Part shown: positions 1 to 11,900 of the stretch, in pieces
Layout of the letters: each line of letters starts with the position of its first letter
Numbering within the stretch: the first letter of the stretch is position 1
From: Asparagopsis taxiformis
Lineage: Eukaryota > Rhodophyta > Florideophyceae > Bonnemaisoniales > Bonnemaisoniaceae
Reading direction: 5' to 3'
Assembly (NCBI GenBank): GCA_030407315.1
Contig: JALQPE010002859.1
Span: forward strand, 1 to 25,618
Length of the DNA: 25,618 bases
Made by a program: the position numbers and the translations under genes
Notes under the pieces: generated by a model
The model's input: the letters and a program-made list of their open reading frames with translations, nothing else
What the model was told of the DNA's origin: nothing
The model's database searches: none

Positions 1-972
1 TTTCCACTGCATTGGCCAGGTGCCGGCTTCCCCATTGGCAGCAGACAGCAATCAGTCACAATACTCCACTTGTCACTGGAAGCAGAAAACTCGATCACCG
101 GGTATTATTTTCCACTGCATTGGCCAGGTGAACGGCTCCCCATTGGCCAGCAGACAGCAATCAGTCACAATACTCCACTTGTCACTGAGCCAGAAAAACT
201 ATAACCGGGTATTATTTTCCACTGCATTGGCCAGGTCCGGTCCCCATTGGCATCCGACAGCCATCAGTCACAATACTCCACTTGTCACTGGAGCCAGAAA
301 ACTATACCGGGTATTATTTCCACTGCATTGGCCCGGCCGGCTCCCCATTGGCAGCAGACAGCCATCAGTCACAATACTCCACTTGTCACTGGAGCCAGAA
401 AACTATACCGGGTATTATTTTCCACTGCATTGGCCAGGTGCCGCTCCCCATTGGCAGCAGACAGCAATCAGTCACAATACTCCACTTGTCACTGGAGCCA
501 GAAAACTATACCGGTATTATTTTCCACTGCATTGGCAGGTGCCGGCTCCCCATTGGCCAGCAGACAGCAATCAGTCACAATTCTCCACTTGTCACTGGAG
601 CCAGAAAACTATACCGGGTATTATTTTCCACTGCATTGGCCAGGGGCCGGCTCCCCATTGGCCAGCAGACAGCAATCAGTCACAATACTCCACTTGTCCT
701 GGAGCCAGAAAACTATACCGGGGTTATTATTTTCCACTGCATTGGCCAGGTGCCGGCTCCCCTTGGCAAGCAGACAGCCATCAGTCACAATACTCCACTT
801 GTCACTGGAGCCAGAAATTATACCGGGTATTATTTTCCACTGCATTGGCCAGGTGCCGGCTCCCCATTGGCCAGCAGAGCAGCAGCCATCACCAATACTC
901 CACTTGTCACTGGAGCCAGAAAATTATACCGGGTATTATTTTCCACTTCATTGGCCAGGTGCCAGCTCTCCA
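1..972. repeat. Tandem satellite, ~105 bp monomer, about 10 copies
   Basis: The phrase CCACTGCATTGGCC recurs at about 3, 111, 220, 318, 422, 527, 628, 733 and 836, with a diverged copy near 943, giving intervals of 98-109 bp. Each monomer also carries CAGTCACAATACTCCACTTG and GTATTATTTTCCACTGCA. Copies differ mostly by one- to few-base indels and substitutions. The array runs off the left edge, so its true length is unknown. Long open frames across it on both strands come only from the repeat and show no protein family signature. Confidence 0.95.
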
Positions 973-1529
973 TTGGATTATGCGAACTCAACTTTGTGGA
1001 ACTAGGAGTCCTGCAACTCGCGGCTCCATCTCTAGTACCAATGGCATCATACGTACGTAAGTGCGTACGCTCTTCGCAAACACACTTTATTTTGTGCGCA
1101 TGGAACAAAATCCCACACTATTCTTCAAACGACATGTACAAATTTTGTATAGCATTTGTTGGAAGACTTGATCAGGACTGCTGCTAATGAATTACGAAAG
1201 TTTACTGATGTATTAAACACTGTGCTGGAACACTCTATGCTGAACGTGGTGGGTATCCATCTTCTCTAGTTAAGACGCTCACTTCACCACCAGAAAGAAT
1301 ATCACTATTGTGCTCTACAATGCCACTTTGTCTATCGTATGAACAAACTCCTGACTCGCAGTTATGTACGTGCAAAACTTCTCGACCCGTCGTTCATTTC
1401 ATTTCAAACGTGAACTATAGTCATCTTCCCCTTTCCGGTACATACCGTCTCCAGTGCATGTCAAGGGAATGCAGACAGCATATGGAGTTTTCTGCTTCCA
1501 TTTCTTTGCCTTCTTCTCCTCTCCTTGCC
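973..1529. other. Intergenic stretch, no gene seen
   Basis: This is the unique sequence between the satellite and the 3' end of the minus-strand transposase remnant. I see no protein signature and no RNA gene. It may hold the 3' untranslated and terminal part of the CACTA-like element, but I could not identify a terminal inverted repeat. Confidence 0.4.
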
Positions 1530-4500
1530 CTACCACAAATAAAAGGACAATGTGACGAAAAGGACACGTCTGGAACATGTGAATTCCTCCATGCTCGTCC
1601 TGCTATGGGCGGGTACTACTATACCAGCATCATACCATCCATCTTTGCACACTGCTTGAATGATGCTTCCAGGTTCAGCACGCCCTAACCTCGATTCGCT
1701 CTCAGATCCCTCATGACTAGTGCGCACTCTTTGTGCAGCAGTGAGCCACCATAGTCGTTCACCATGTTGAGACCCGTTTACCTGTCTGGTTCTGAGAAAA
1801 GTTTCAGAAGCTTTACGTATCCTTGCCATCATGACGGTTTCTTCTGCCGGAACATTTTTCGCGTCTTCAACAGATTCCCCTCGCCACCGCGTGATTGGAC
1901 AGTGGGTGCTCACCATAGTACTGCTCCTCTCTGATATGAGATGGAATACAGGACTTAAGAAGCATCTTTTTGCTGCCTCTTCTGTCGCATGTGGACTCTC
2001 CGAAATTCCTTTTCCTAGTGCAAAATACACGCGTCTGCAATCGGCAGACGTCCATTGTTTTGTATTGTGACCTACCGCACCCAGCGTGATGGCTATTCGT
2101 GCGAGCCAGTCATCGCCATGATGAGCTCCATTGATGACAGATGTTCATTCTTATGGTTCGAGTTTCGAACCCCTCTTTTAAGAGGCTGGTGCATTCTCTC
2201 GAATAAAGCTCTTCCACATGTTTCGCAGCTCCAAAAGCTGGTAATGTATGTACGCAAAATTCTATCAACCGATGCATGTTCGGTTTGTCCAGATGTTTCA
2301 TTGCAATAGGATCCTTCTTGCATACCTCATGCAGTTCTTTCATATAGTCTGAAACAAGAGCTAGAATGTGGGTCATGACGTCCGCCATTCTCGGCCTCGA
2401 ACCTCCTGGTTGACTCAAGTCCATCTATCCACCATGTTGGGATGAATCGAATGCTGGCAACAACCATTTGAAACTTTTTCAGCAAACGAAGAATACGTTC
2501 AAGTTTTTTCATACCCGTCCCAAGAGTTCCCGATGACGATACGAAATGCCGAATAAAATGCTTGGGGAGCTACAACGAGAACAGCGAATATATCGCTCAT
2601 GTTCATCGATAATAGGTAGTTCTGCCCGAATACCTGACTCTGACTACTCAAACAGAACATTCGGAGGTATTCAGTAGAACTGTTTCCGCAACATTTCGAA
2701 GTACAGGTGTTGCTGCGGTGATTGTGGCATTCATCACATCTTGAGCCAGTCCGGAGAGCAGATGGTCTGGGGCAACTACAGCAGAGCGATATGGATCGAA
2801 TTGACAAGGAACAACTGGAACTCCTTCTTCGTTTGTAGGAACTCCTCTCCGCACACGATTAAGGGATTCACTCAAATTATGGAGTGCCTTATTCTCAATC
2901 GGATCTAGGCTTAGTCCAAGAACTTTGAGCTGATCTTGCGATGCGACTTCCCTCACAAGCTTGTTTCGGTGCATTCCTCGGGCATGCGTACTCATCTGAC
3001 TGTTTAGCAATGCTGTGTATGCATTTCGTGAACCTCCACTGCTGCTCATATCTTGCTTTTCGAAAATGCAGCTATGGCATGGTGTATTACTGGTGTGACC
3101 ACGGACATCCAGAGTATGCGAAACAGCTGGGTAATCTCCGATAAATCCAACAGGATCCAGGAATATGACCACATCTTCTCCATTTGCATCTTTCGCTGGA
3201 AAACCGTCTGTACTTCCCTTCACAATGTCGGGTACAACTCTCTCAATTACAACATTTGTTGAAACTCCCGGGGGAACGAATCCAAGAACGCGGACTGCGT
3301 GGAAGCTTTCTCTCTTGCTTGGCTGTATGCCTAATGGAAGCATATAGCAGCCACCAAAACTTCCTTTCCGGCTTGTGAACGGCTGGAAGTCATCAGCATA
3401 TAGCAGAAATCGGTATACGATATATTTCCTGCCATCTGAAAGATTCCCCTCACTGCAGGCATCCATACGTTTAGAGCCGGGGTGCCATCTAGACCTCTTG
3501 TCTGGAGCTCCTATGAGCTGGACGTCTTTCACCCGAATTTGTTCGCGATGTAGCTGCCCAGTTGCTCCCCTTGTGGAGCAAATGAGAAAAGTCGCATGTT
3601 CAGAGCGTCCCTTTTTCAGATGTCTGTTCACGAGTAGTAACTCTTCAAATGTGCTCCCATCAGACTTACTTTTTGGCCGAAACAGAGTGATAGCGTCACC
3701 TGCCCGAATATCATTGTTGCAATGTTCTCCGTCGAGCGTTGTGGTGGAGACGACACGCCTCGCATTTCTTTTCTCAGTTTCTTCCATTGCATCGATTTGC
3801 GGGTCTATCACATCTTCCATATTTGATTCTTGTTGTTCTTCTCCGGTTGCAAGATAACTTGCAATGATGATAGCTTCAATTCTCCAGTCACTCCTTGCTG
3901 TAAAACTTCTTCTGCTCCTAGAATTCTTTCCAGTTTCGATGTTCTTTCCCTGTTTCGTTCTGGCTCCTCCCAGCTTAGCCACCAGGGCCTCTTGATTTGT
4001 CGTCGGCATACATATGATCCTCAACTCGTCTCCATGTCGGGCGTATACCTTTCTGTGCATCTTGTGACCGTCATGATCTGATGCACTTACCGAAATGCGA
4101 TGGAATGGGTCATTCAGAACAGCTGAACGGCATTTGACAATGAAAGAGTTTTCAATACTTTCTGAAGCAATTTGATATGCTTCATCTTCTCTTTCATCAC
4201 TACTATCCCTTTTACTAGACTTTATGCAGTCCAGAATGGGTCCGGTCTGTATATCCCTTTCCGCCCATGTGCTCGGTAGCACGACTCGTACCGATGTAGT
4301 ACAATGAGCTCTACGGCTACTAGACAGTCCTGGAGACATCTTTCCAAGCCTAGAGCCGCTTTTTGTTACATCTATTTCACACGTTGTATCCATGCTTTGT
4401 GGGAAACATGTTTTCAGAATGAACGGTAAAATGACTTTCCTCATGTACGAGTCGCTAGGTGCTTGATCCGAAATGTCCCGCTTGAAATTAGACATCTCAC

Positions 4501-4936
4501 GCATACCTTCATAGTCCTTGCGTTTCATCCGTAGCGTTCCACTAAGCAATATTATTGCAGAGAATACTGGCCAGGTCAGCAGTTTATCCACAAGTCTGCG
4601 GTCATCTTCCGCTGCCTCTTCTCCGTCGTGGTCATCACAGCTCTCGGCCGAGCTTTCCTCAGAGCCTATAGTTTCTTCTTCTCTCGTAACTTTTCCAGCC
4701 TCAAAAAATGCAATGTGCTCTTCTCCATTGCCACTAGAAATATTCTCGTCTTCAGCAGATGCTTTTCCGACGTTTTCGTCCGGTATATCGGCGTGAACCT
4801 CGAATGTTTCGTTCGAAACTAGCGGGGTTTCCCCATTTTCGTGCCTTGTCCCACTTTCGTATGGGATTGGCAATGATTCAAACCTTCTCCGGGTTCTTCG
4901 AGGTGTACCTTTCTTCCGAACAGCTGTTCGTTTCAT
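1530..4936 (-). pseudogene. CACTA/Plavaka-type DDE transposase, frame-shifted remnant
   Basis: A 762-codon frame (4936 down to 2648) starts at ATG with a basic then acidic N-terminus. A helical block (residues ~130-190) is followed by the motif LYADDFQPF (Asp515/516) and then GDYPA (Asp601) followed by a C620-x2-C623 pair. These are family-typical candidates for two catalytic acids and a metal-binding knuckle. The protein then continues in other frames: NYLLSMNMSDIF near 2600; a Lys/Leu-rich helix at 2400-2510; LDKPNMHRLIEF-HTLPAFG at 2220-2290; FERMHQPLKRG, whose Glu is the likely third acid, near 2190; and DDWLARIAITLG near 2110. The last leads into a tail that ends at 1530. Adjacent pieces join with one-base shifts (one at an A6 run, 2504-2509) and no visible introns. 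Domain order matches TNP2/Plavaka transposases, and KDZ is an alternative. It is probably dead unless the shifts are sequencing errors. Confidence 0.72.
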
Positions 4937-5773
4937 CTCTTCTCTTTGGATTCGAGAGAACTTTGCACAAATTGTAGATTAATGTCAACTAGTAGGCAAC
5001 TAATGAGATGGTATCCGTCTCTTTTTAACCAGGCCACTGTAATAGTTTATAGTACCTATATTTTCTTACCGTTACATCTTATCGAAAACTTCACACTGAA
5101 TAGTGTCCTACCTAACTCAAGGAACAGGTGACTTGATTTCCCATGTTGGGTTCTTCAGCGATCTTTAATGCCTCCAACGATTCCTGCTTCCTTTTCTGAA
5201 TGAAATACACGAATCATTTACAATTTAGCTTCAGTACATGGTATAATAGGCCTCAATAGTAATCTTGTTATGGTAATAAACTATATATAGATGAGAACAC
5301 GGTTGCAATTCTCTTTCGGATTGTCTACTACTCTAATTTACAGCATTTATTCGATGTTTCTCCTTCAGTATGCAGCTAAACATCAATACCAAGACTTTTA
5401 GGTTGGTTTGACATTGCGTAGGGGCATGATTTCTATTTCTGCTAATTTATCACGTCCAGAAAATTTGACAGATCATCCGCTGCCAAATCATCTGCCACAT
5501 CATCGTCTGCCAAATCATCTGCCTTCCAGTTACGACGAGGTCATTATGAGTGGATGAGCTGTCTATTTAAGGCTGTTGATGCGCGACGTATAGGACCATT
5601 TCATCATCCGGTTATCATGAAGATGACAGGTAAGGCTGGTACGTTGTCGAGTAGGTATCTTTCCCCTCTCTCATTTCTTTCCACATGCTTTCCATGAAAG
5701 ATAGTGCACTAACCATAAATATCGTTCTTCGCTGATCCTATTCTAGTCTATTGATTGCAAATGATTCTGGCAT
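4937..5773. other. Non-coding region upstream of the transposase remnant
   Basis: AT-rich sequence with no ORF that shows family features. It probably includes the 5' flank of the minus-strand transposase. A TATTTAAG box near 5568 is followed by ATGAAGATGACAG/GTAAGG near 5618, which resembles a start codon with a splice donor, but no downstream exon can be recognised, so I do not call a gene. Confidence 0.4.
5472..5523. repeat. Short tandem repeat, CATCTGCCAAAT-like
   Basis: GCCAAATCATCTGCC occurs twice with a diverged unit between the copies. It is a small simple repeat with no sign of function. Confidence 0.6.
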
Positions 5774-5843
5774 AGGTATTGGTTATAGGTTGGAATGACG
5801 AAAGCTTGCAAGCTTTCGTCATTCCAACCTACAACCAATACCT
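5774..5843. repeat. Near-perfect 70 bp palindrome without spacer
   Basis: Two 35 bp arms meet at 5808/5809 (centre AAGCTTGCAAGCTT) with a single mismatch, A5785 opposite C5832. Left arm begins AGGTATTGGTT and right arm ends AACCAATACCT. The flanks just outside (T5773/T5844) no longer pair. It could form a cruciform in DNA or a long hairpin in RNA. It may be a fold-back element or a fused inverted duplication. Confidence 0.95.
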
Positions 5844-6339
5844 TTGCACGCAAAAATAGTTCAATGATGGTAAGTTTGTTCATTCCATTCATACTCATGT
5901 TCTTCTCATCCTTTACAATACTTTTCTATATCCGATTGCTAACCTGTTGCAAATCATCTGTAATGGTGTTTATTTCCCTCCTGTCTGAACATCACATGTA
6001 GTTTTGAAACAGCGAGGAACTCGATTTGCTTGCACAATAGTCCTGGTTGTAGAGATAGTAAGATTTTAGATACGATAGTTCGATTTAATGAGTAGTCTAG
6101 TCTAATGATAGAACTGAAACATTCCTTCAGGCATCGTTGTCCTTGCTACATAAAAATTCTGACATCCTTTTAGATCACACTTGGTTATCCCTACACACTT
6201 CTATGAAGACCACCGAGAGAGATACTCCATTCTGCCCGACATTTCGTAGCCAGATGCCTGAACATGCGGCTGGAATGGCATTTCCACCTCATTCTATCGT
6301 CCTGAACATCAATTGTAGGCACTAGAAAGTATTACCCTA
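5844..6339. other. Non-coding sequence
   Basis: AT-rich, with only short open frames and no recognisable domain, RNA gene or repeat. Confidence 0.4.
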
Positions 6340-7530
6340 GGCATCATATTCTACTACTTTCCCGTTCTGTCCGAGTCAGTACCGCCAGGCACTACAATTT
6401 ACTGGTTCAGTATAGACTTCCCGGCAGTAAATTGTACTGTCTCAAGCACTAGTTCCAGGTAGTGAAATGTACTGCCACAGGTAGCACTTCCAGGTAGTAC
6501 ACTGCACTGCCACAGGCAGTAACTGGTACTGTCCTATGCCCCTGTCGAGTACAACACTATCAGACAGTACTTTACGCTGATCTGGACAGCTCTATAATAC
6601 ATCAAAATCTACTACTTTTTGTAGTGCTGTGGGGCAGCAATTCACATATCCTGGAGCAGTACAGCGTGGCAGTGATTTACACATACGCAAGTAGTAGAGC
6701 ACGGCAGCACTTTCCACCACGGCAAGTAGCACGGTACGGTAGCACTTTTCGTATCATAAAGCAGTACTATCAGGCAGCTTTTCCCAGAGACTATCAGCAC
6801 CTCATTTCATTGCTTTCACACATTTCGTCAGACATCATAATTTACTGTCCCCACTCGCTTCCACAGGCAGTAGAATACACAGCCTCGAAGCATGTCTGCT
6901 GTCATCATATTCCACTGCATTACTCTACTGCCAGAACATAGACTTGTCACTACCTGTAAGTACAAAAAAAAGCAGCACCACACAGCAGCAGAAATTACTG
7001 CTTTGTCCAATAATAGAATACAGTACATTTCTCTGCCTCTGCCATGACCTGCAGGCAGTATCATACAGTACATCGGGGCACTACCTAAATATAGCAAAAT
7101 GTGCTGCCGTCATTCGGGCCCGCAGCCAGCACAGAACGCTGCCGGAAACACTAGCTTCTACTGCCACACGGTGCATCCCACGCCACCAAATAGTACTGCC
7201 GTGGGCCATATTCCTGGACAGCATATTTTACTCCCTCCCCGTGCTGCCCAAGTCAGCACAATATACTACTTTATTTTACAGGCCAATGTAGCACAAATCA
7301 CTGCCAGAAAGACAATCTAAATCCAGCAACTATCACTGCCTCCCACCACTGCCTCACCTCATACATCCAGGCAGTACTTTCTACTGCCGTCGGCAGCACA
7401 TGGCCACTGCCTCCGGGCAGTGCACTGTACTGCCGGCAAGTAGGGCATTAATTTATATTTTTACAGTACTAAATTTTACTGCCTCAGGCAGTAAATTTTA
7501 CTGCCGTACAGTACTGCCCCAGGCCCGATT
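6340..7530. repeat. Degenerate array of imperfect GGCAGTA...TACTGCC palindromes
   Basis: Across about 1.2 kb the half-sites GGCAGTA/AGGTAGT and ACTGCC/ACTGTC recur as inverted pairs 5-6 bp apart. Examples are GGCAGTAAATTGTACTGTC near 6431, AGGTAGTGAAATGTACTGCC near 6457, AGGCAGTAACTGGTACTGTC near 6506 and AGGCAGTAAATTTTACTGCC near 7483. Spacing is loose (roughly 25-45 bp) and decays in the middle. No coding signal overlaps. It could be a decayed minisatellite or an array of dyad protein-binding sites. Confidence 0.7.
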
Positions 7531-7543
7531 TCAGACACAGTAG

Positions 7544-7655
7544 TGGAAGGACCTAGAAAATCCGAAGATCATTGTAGTACGTGCAATCCGCGATATCCGT
7601 CCGGGGCAGGAGCTCTACGTTCATTATGGGACAGCGTTTAGAGCATGGAATTAGG
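7544..7655 (+). pseudogene. SET-domain C-terminal fragment
   Basis: One frame between stops at 7541 and 7653 encodes about 36 residues that include VVRAIRDIRPGQELYVHYG. The block R-A/D-I-x-x-G-x-E-L-x-V-x-Y-G is the conserved C-terminal part of SET-domain lysine methyltransferases, containing the catalytic-site Tyr. No upstream SET motifs (GxG or NHS) or post-SET cysteines are visible nearby, so this is a detached fragment between the palindrome array and the hairpin repeats. It could be a captured exon, or an exon of an unrecognised spliced gene. Confidence 0.5.
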
Positions 7656-7799
7656 GTCACGAAAGATGTTTTCATTTCGACTACAAATAAAGCTACGTTC
7701 CAGAGTTGAAGTATATCATATAATGCAGAATGTCCAGCCACCATTAGTCCAGGGTGAAACCTATTCGGCAGTACTCGCCTGTCAAAAACCAATCGTTCA

Positions 7800-8584
7800 C
7801 ACTCTAGGTGCACTTCGTCCGAGCAGTGAACCTGACTGCTTGGTTGCTGTTATGCGTGCAGATGCAAAATACAAGACCAAGTTGAAATGGACGCCCGGTG
7901 GATGTCCAGCTCAGTTGCATTGCTGTCCAGCCCAGAAATTCTACAATTCAGGGCAGAAAAAATATTGCAAAAAACATCGATTTCAGCGGGTCGATTGTGC
8001 CGTACGGCACACCCCCATCTCAAAAACATGTTCACATGTGCATGTTTTTGAGAATAGCCCAAATTTTAATTCAAATCAGGGTGTCTAATTTGGCCACAAC
8101 GGCCCCAGGAACCGACCGCCGCCCCGAGTGGGGTTGTCACTGGCTTCTGTAAGCACCAACTGTAAGGCTAAATGGCGCCTAACGATGGGTCGATTCCAGG
8201 CTTCAAGCCTAAGTTATGCTAGGGTGACATCGTTTCCCCTGTTCCATCATGGTCCTGCCTTACTCCTCCACGACAAACACTACTCACCCATCACGTTACT
8301 CGTATTCCGTGCACTTTGTATGAGTAGTGAACTCGCCTGCTTAGTTGCTGCAATGCGTGGATGTAGGCAGCACACGACCAACCTGAAATGGACGTCCGGT
8401 GGATGTCCATCTCAGATGCACTGCTGGCCAGCCCAGAAATTCTAAAATTTCGGGCACAAAAAATCTTGCAAAAATCAACGATTTGGGCGGGTCGATTGTG
8501 CCGTACGGCACACCCCCATCTCAAAAACATGTTCACATGTGCATGTTTTTGAGAATAGCCCAAATTTTAACTCAAATCAGGGTG
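7800..8584 (+). repeat. Left block of ~500 bp tandem repeat (two hairpin cores)
   Basis: Two monomers lie 501 bp apart. Each core (about 7880-8088 and 8383-8584) runs from a TTGAAATGGACG or CCTGAAATGGACG start to ATCAGGGTGT. It contains the palindrome GTGCCGTACGGCAC (7997-8010 in the first copy) and a hairpin with 12 bp stems CTCAAAAACATG / CATGTTTTTGAG and a 10 nt loop holding CACATGTG (8019-8052 and 8520-8553). The intermonomer part includes GTAAGCACCAACTGTAAGGC. The first copy is the more diverged. The second stops abruptly after GGGTGT, where the upstream region of the ParB-like gene begins. Confidence 0.9.
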
Positions 8585-8929
8585 TTCCCCGGATAAAGGG
8601 GTGCTCGCAGCCGCCCCAAAAGCCGCCTAGCTTGACAGCTGTAATTTTAACACATTACACATCAAGGACACTGCCTGCTTCACGCCACCTCGTCAGGTTT
8701 CGAGAGCCCGACTCGGGCCCGTTCTGAACGGACACTCACATCTCGATTGCCTGTCTTGCATTCCAGCGGTCACGATAGGTGTGTACCTAACAAAATTTCG
8801 GTTGTATTGTGTTATTATTTCCAGCGATTGGCGTTCACGACCATTCTTCAACTTAACGTGAAACATACCATCCACATCACTCGAATACGTCAACGTCAAC
8901 CATCTCTTTTCCTTTCCAACTCAACAACC
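8585..8929 (+). promoter_or_regulatory. Upstream/leader region of the ParB-like/oxygenase gene
   Basis: About 345 bp of unique sequence between the end of the repeat core and the chosen ATG. The last 60 bases before the start are pyrimidine- and CA-rich (CATCTCTTTTCCTTTCC), which is common in leaders of compact eukaryotic genes. An open frame extends upstream to 8747 but lacks the codon character of the downstream gene. No clear TATA box is seen. Confidence 0.45.
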
Positions 8930-11900
8930 ATGGCGGATACGCATTTCAGCAGTTTGTTTTCAACGGTTTGCGGCGATCAAGTGAGCGCGTCAGCGGAGTC
9001 GCGCGGACTCAAGCGCGGCGTCGATGTCGACTTGTTTGCGGACGTGGACGGTGCGGCTGTGCATATTGGGACGGCTTCGGTGAGCACTGCTGGTGGCGAT
9101 GTTGGCCTTCCGCGCACGCTGCACAACCACAAGCTGCCGGAAACCGACGAGGCCGACTATATCGTCGTGCGCAACATTGCGACTAAGGACAAGTTCAAGG
9201 ACCTCCCGTTCCCGTACATGTTTGATGGCGCCGAGGGACCGCCGGAGACGATGGGTGGAGCATACGCCGCGGCGTTTTACCCTTGGGATACTCGGATGAT
9301 GCGCCCCGCTGCGGAGGATGGCTCTAGCGACATTCGTACCCCTGCTGCAGCGTCAAACTTCAACGCAGCGACGAACCAGGCCAGCTCGGGACGGATGCCC
9401 AGTACCGGTCCAGCAGGCGAAATCACTGGTTCGGGGGGTACGAAGCATCCAGCACGCTCCGTCCCGGTTTCGGGAGGCACGAAGCGCCCTGCTCGCTCTG
9501 CCAGAGCCTCCAGTGGAGGCACGAAGCACCCTGCTCGCTCCAACGTCACCGAAGCTACTACGCAGGACGTAACCGAGGTGGACGACGAACCGGAGGTGGC
9601 GGAAAGCATTCGTGAGCAGCAGGGGACGCAAATTATGGTGCCCAAGTTTGTGACGTCGGATTACGTCGGAGAAGGAGCGACTGTGTTGGTGAGGCAGCTA
9701 GTGGAACCGGCCGTGACCCTTCGCGATGTCAAAGAAGACCACGTGGAGGACCTGCGCAACAATATGTTGGCGGTGGGGTATGTGAGCTCTTCGCGTATCA
9801 CTGTGACGGTGCTGAGGTCGCAGAACACGCATTTGTCCGCCGACACGCGTCTGTTCCAGAATGGCAAATTCCATGCCAATGCGAACGTGACCGTGATCGA
9901 CGGACTGCATCGTCTCAATGCTATGCATAGCATTGCGGATGACTTCACGCGCCTCACCCGTATGCACAGAACCAAGCTGCCACAGGAGGCAAACCGCTTG
10001 CGCTGGGTTACTCAGCCTCTGGATGTGTACTACCTTCGCCGCAAGGACGACAGTGATCTCCAGCCTCATGAGATCATCCACAAGAGTGCAGAGTCGAACC
10101 ATACGACTGGGACGCAACTGACGGAGCGCTCCCTGGTTCGAATCTTGTCGTCCATCCAGCAGTTCATCCGTACGATTGCTGTTGCAAACAACGTGGAAAA
10201 CGCTGGCGACTTGCGTGAGTCTGATGTCATCCGAACATTGTTCGAGGCGCAGTTCATGGGGATGATGAATTCGACGAACACGGCTCGGCGGTGGACGCGT
10301 TTGGCTATAGCAACGCTGAAGCATCCTGTTCTCGACGACGTGTTGCGTGAGCTGAACAATTCCGAGCGCCGCAACGAGATTGGGATAACGCACCTGGACC
10401 ACAAGATAGTGCGCGAGTTGCTGGAAGAAAACTTTGTCTTCGTCTTGCGTGGTCTTTCGGAGTACTTGAACCCTGCTCATGGCGGACGTCCGGATGGACG
10501 CTTTGACGTGAACGACTTTTATACATACGTCCGTCGCGTGACTGCAATAGCAAATTCTCTGTACGCTGCGTTTGGGCGCCCAAAGAGTATTATGCGCAAG
10601 TCATTTCTGAGCACAGAGATGGCAATTGGGTCGGTTAAGCAGCCGAAGGAGTTGCAATGGCATCTCACCAATGCCATTGCAATGTATAGAGGGGACGACC
10701 GGAGCAGTGAGGTTCGAATGCGACGGAGAACCACGCGTTTACAGGATTTGGAAACGAACTTGAAAGAGTTTTTCAATCCGACATTGAAGAAGAAGACTAA
10801 GGCTCGACGCAAACGCCGCCCTTCTGCTGCCAATGTGAGACTCACTCACAAGAAGCAGCGGAATGTCGAACATGAGCCTGCTTCGCATGGCATCCGCCGC
10901 CGTTCACAGCGACTTCGCTCGACGGGGAGCACACGCCTCGAGGAAGAAGAGCCGGTTGTGGTACAACAATCCGCCGGGGAAGAAGAGCAGGCCGTTGTTG
11001 ATAAACCCACCGATCAACAACAAGCCACTGCTTCCGGTGATGAGGTTGACGAAGACTCCGCCCGTTCCCCCGATTCTGCCGTTGAGATTGTCCCCCAAGA
11101 TAACCAACGTGCTGGTGCGACTCCCTCCAACCAAGAATCTGTCCATACCGCTTCGGACGAGGAAGACAAACAGGGTGCAGACGAGGGCCAAGTCGAAAGC
11201 AAGGGGGTCCGCGAAGTGACAATTACATTCACTGTTCCGGAAGGAGTGGAAGTCGATGAAGACGGTTACATCGTTCGTGACTCTCCTTCTGAAGACGACC
11301 TCCTCTTCGACGACCGTATGCCGTCTCTTCCTGACGATTTCGAAGACCGAGCCGAAGGGCATCATCTGGCGCAGCGTCCCGCGGATGTCATCGCATCGGT
11401 GAGGGTTGGCTGTCTGCCCCCGATTGAGCTCAGGTTGTTATTGGAGAGTGTGGAAATCGATGAGGAGGGCAGAGAGGTGAGGTATTTGAAGCAAGTGGCG
11501 ATGGACCCTGTGTTTGAGGGGCTGCATATTCCGGAAGAACATCGGGCTCGTGTGCTATTCGAAATCGATCACGTCTATCCGATGTTCTTCGCAGCGTGGA
11601 AGATGGCTGCCAAGGCGATGTGTGAGCCTACATCGACGTTTCTACCCTCGAGGCTGGACTTCGCTCAGGTTGCGCGAATGTCTACAAGCTGGAAGGATTC
11701 GTATGAGGCCGGCACTGGTATGGCGTACTTCCACAATTGCCGAACGGAAATCAACGAGCGAGGGTATACGGTGATGCACAATTTCGCGGATGTAAGCTAC
11801 CTAGATGCGTCGGACAAGTTCCCATTTGACTTGGGTCTCATGGAAGAAATTCCTAACCAGGAATTGTTTCGGTACTTTTTGGGAACGTGGGAGGGGGAGC

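Noticed and set aside
20..1187. Long overlapping open frames in all three plus frames across the satellite
   Set aside because: They repeat the ~105 bp monomer, change frame with its indels, and show no domain; explained by the tandem repeat.
5612..5640. Possible gene start with splice donor (ATGAAGATGACAG/GTAAGG) after a TATA-like box
   Set aside because: No acceptor and coding exon with a recognisable continuation could be found; the pattern is short enough to be chance.
8019..8095. Helitron-like 3' end (hairpin followed by CTAA/T)
   Set aside because: The hairpin lies about 30 bp before the CTAA, farther than in Helitrons, and no Rep/helicase gene or TC 5' end is seen.
7645..8600. Open frames of 60-150 codons on both strands across the hairpin repeats
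   Set aside because: The same translations recur in every repeat copy and change with spacer indels, so they are repeat shadows.
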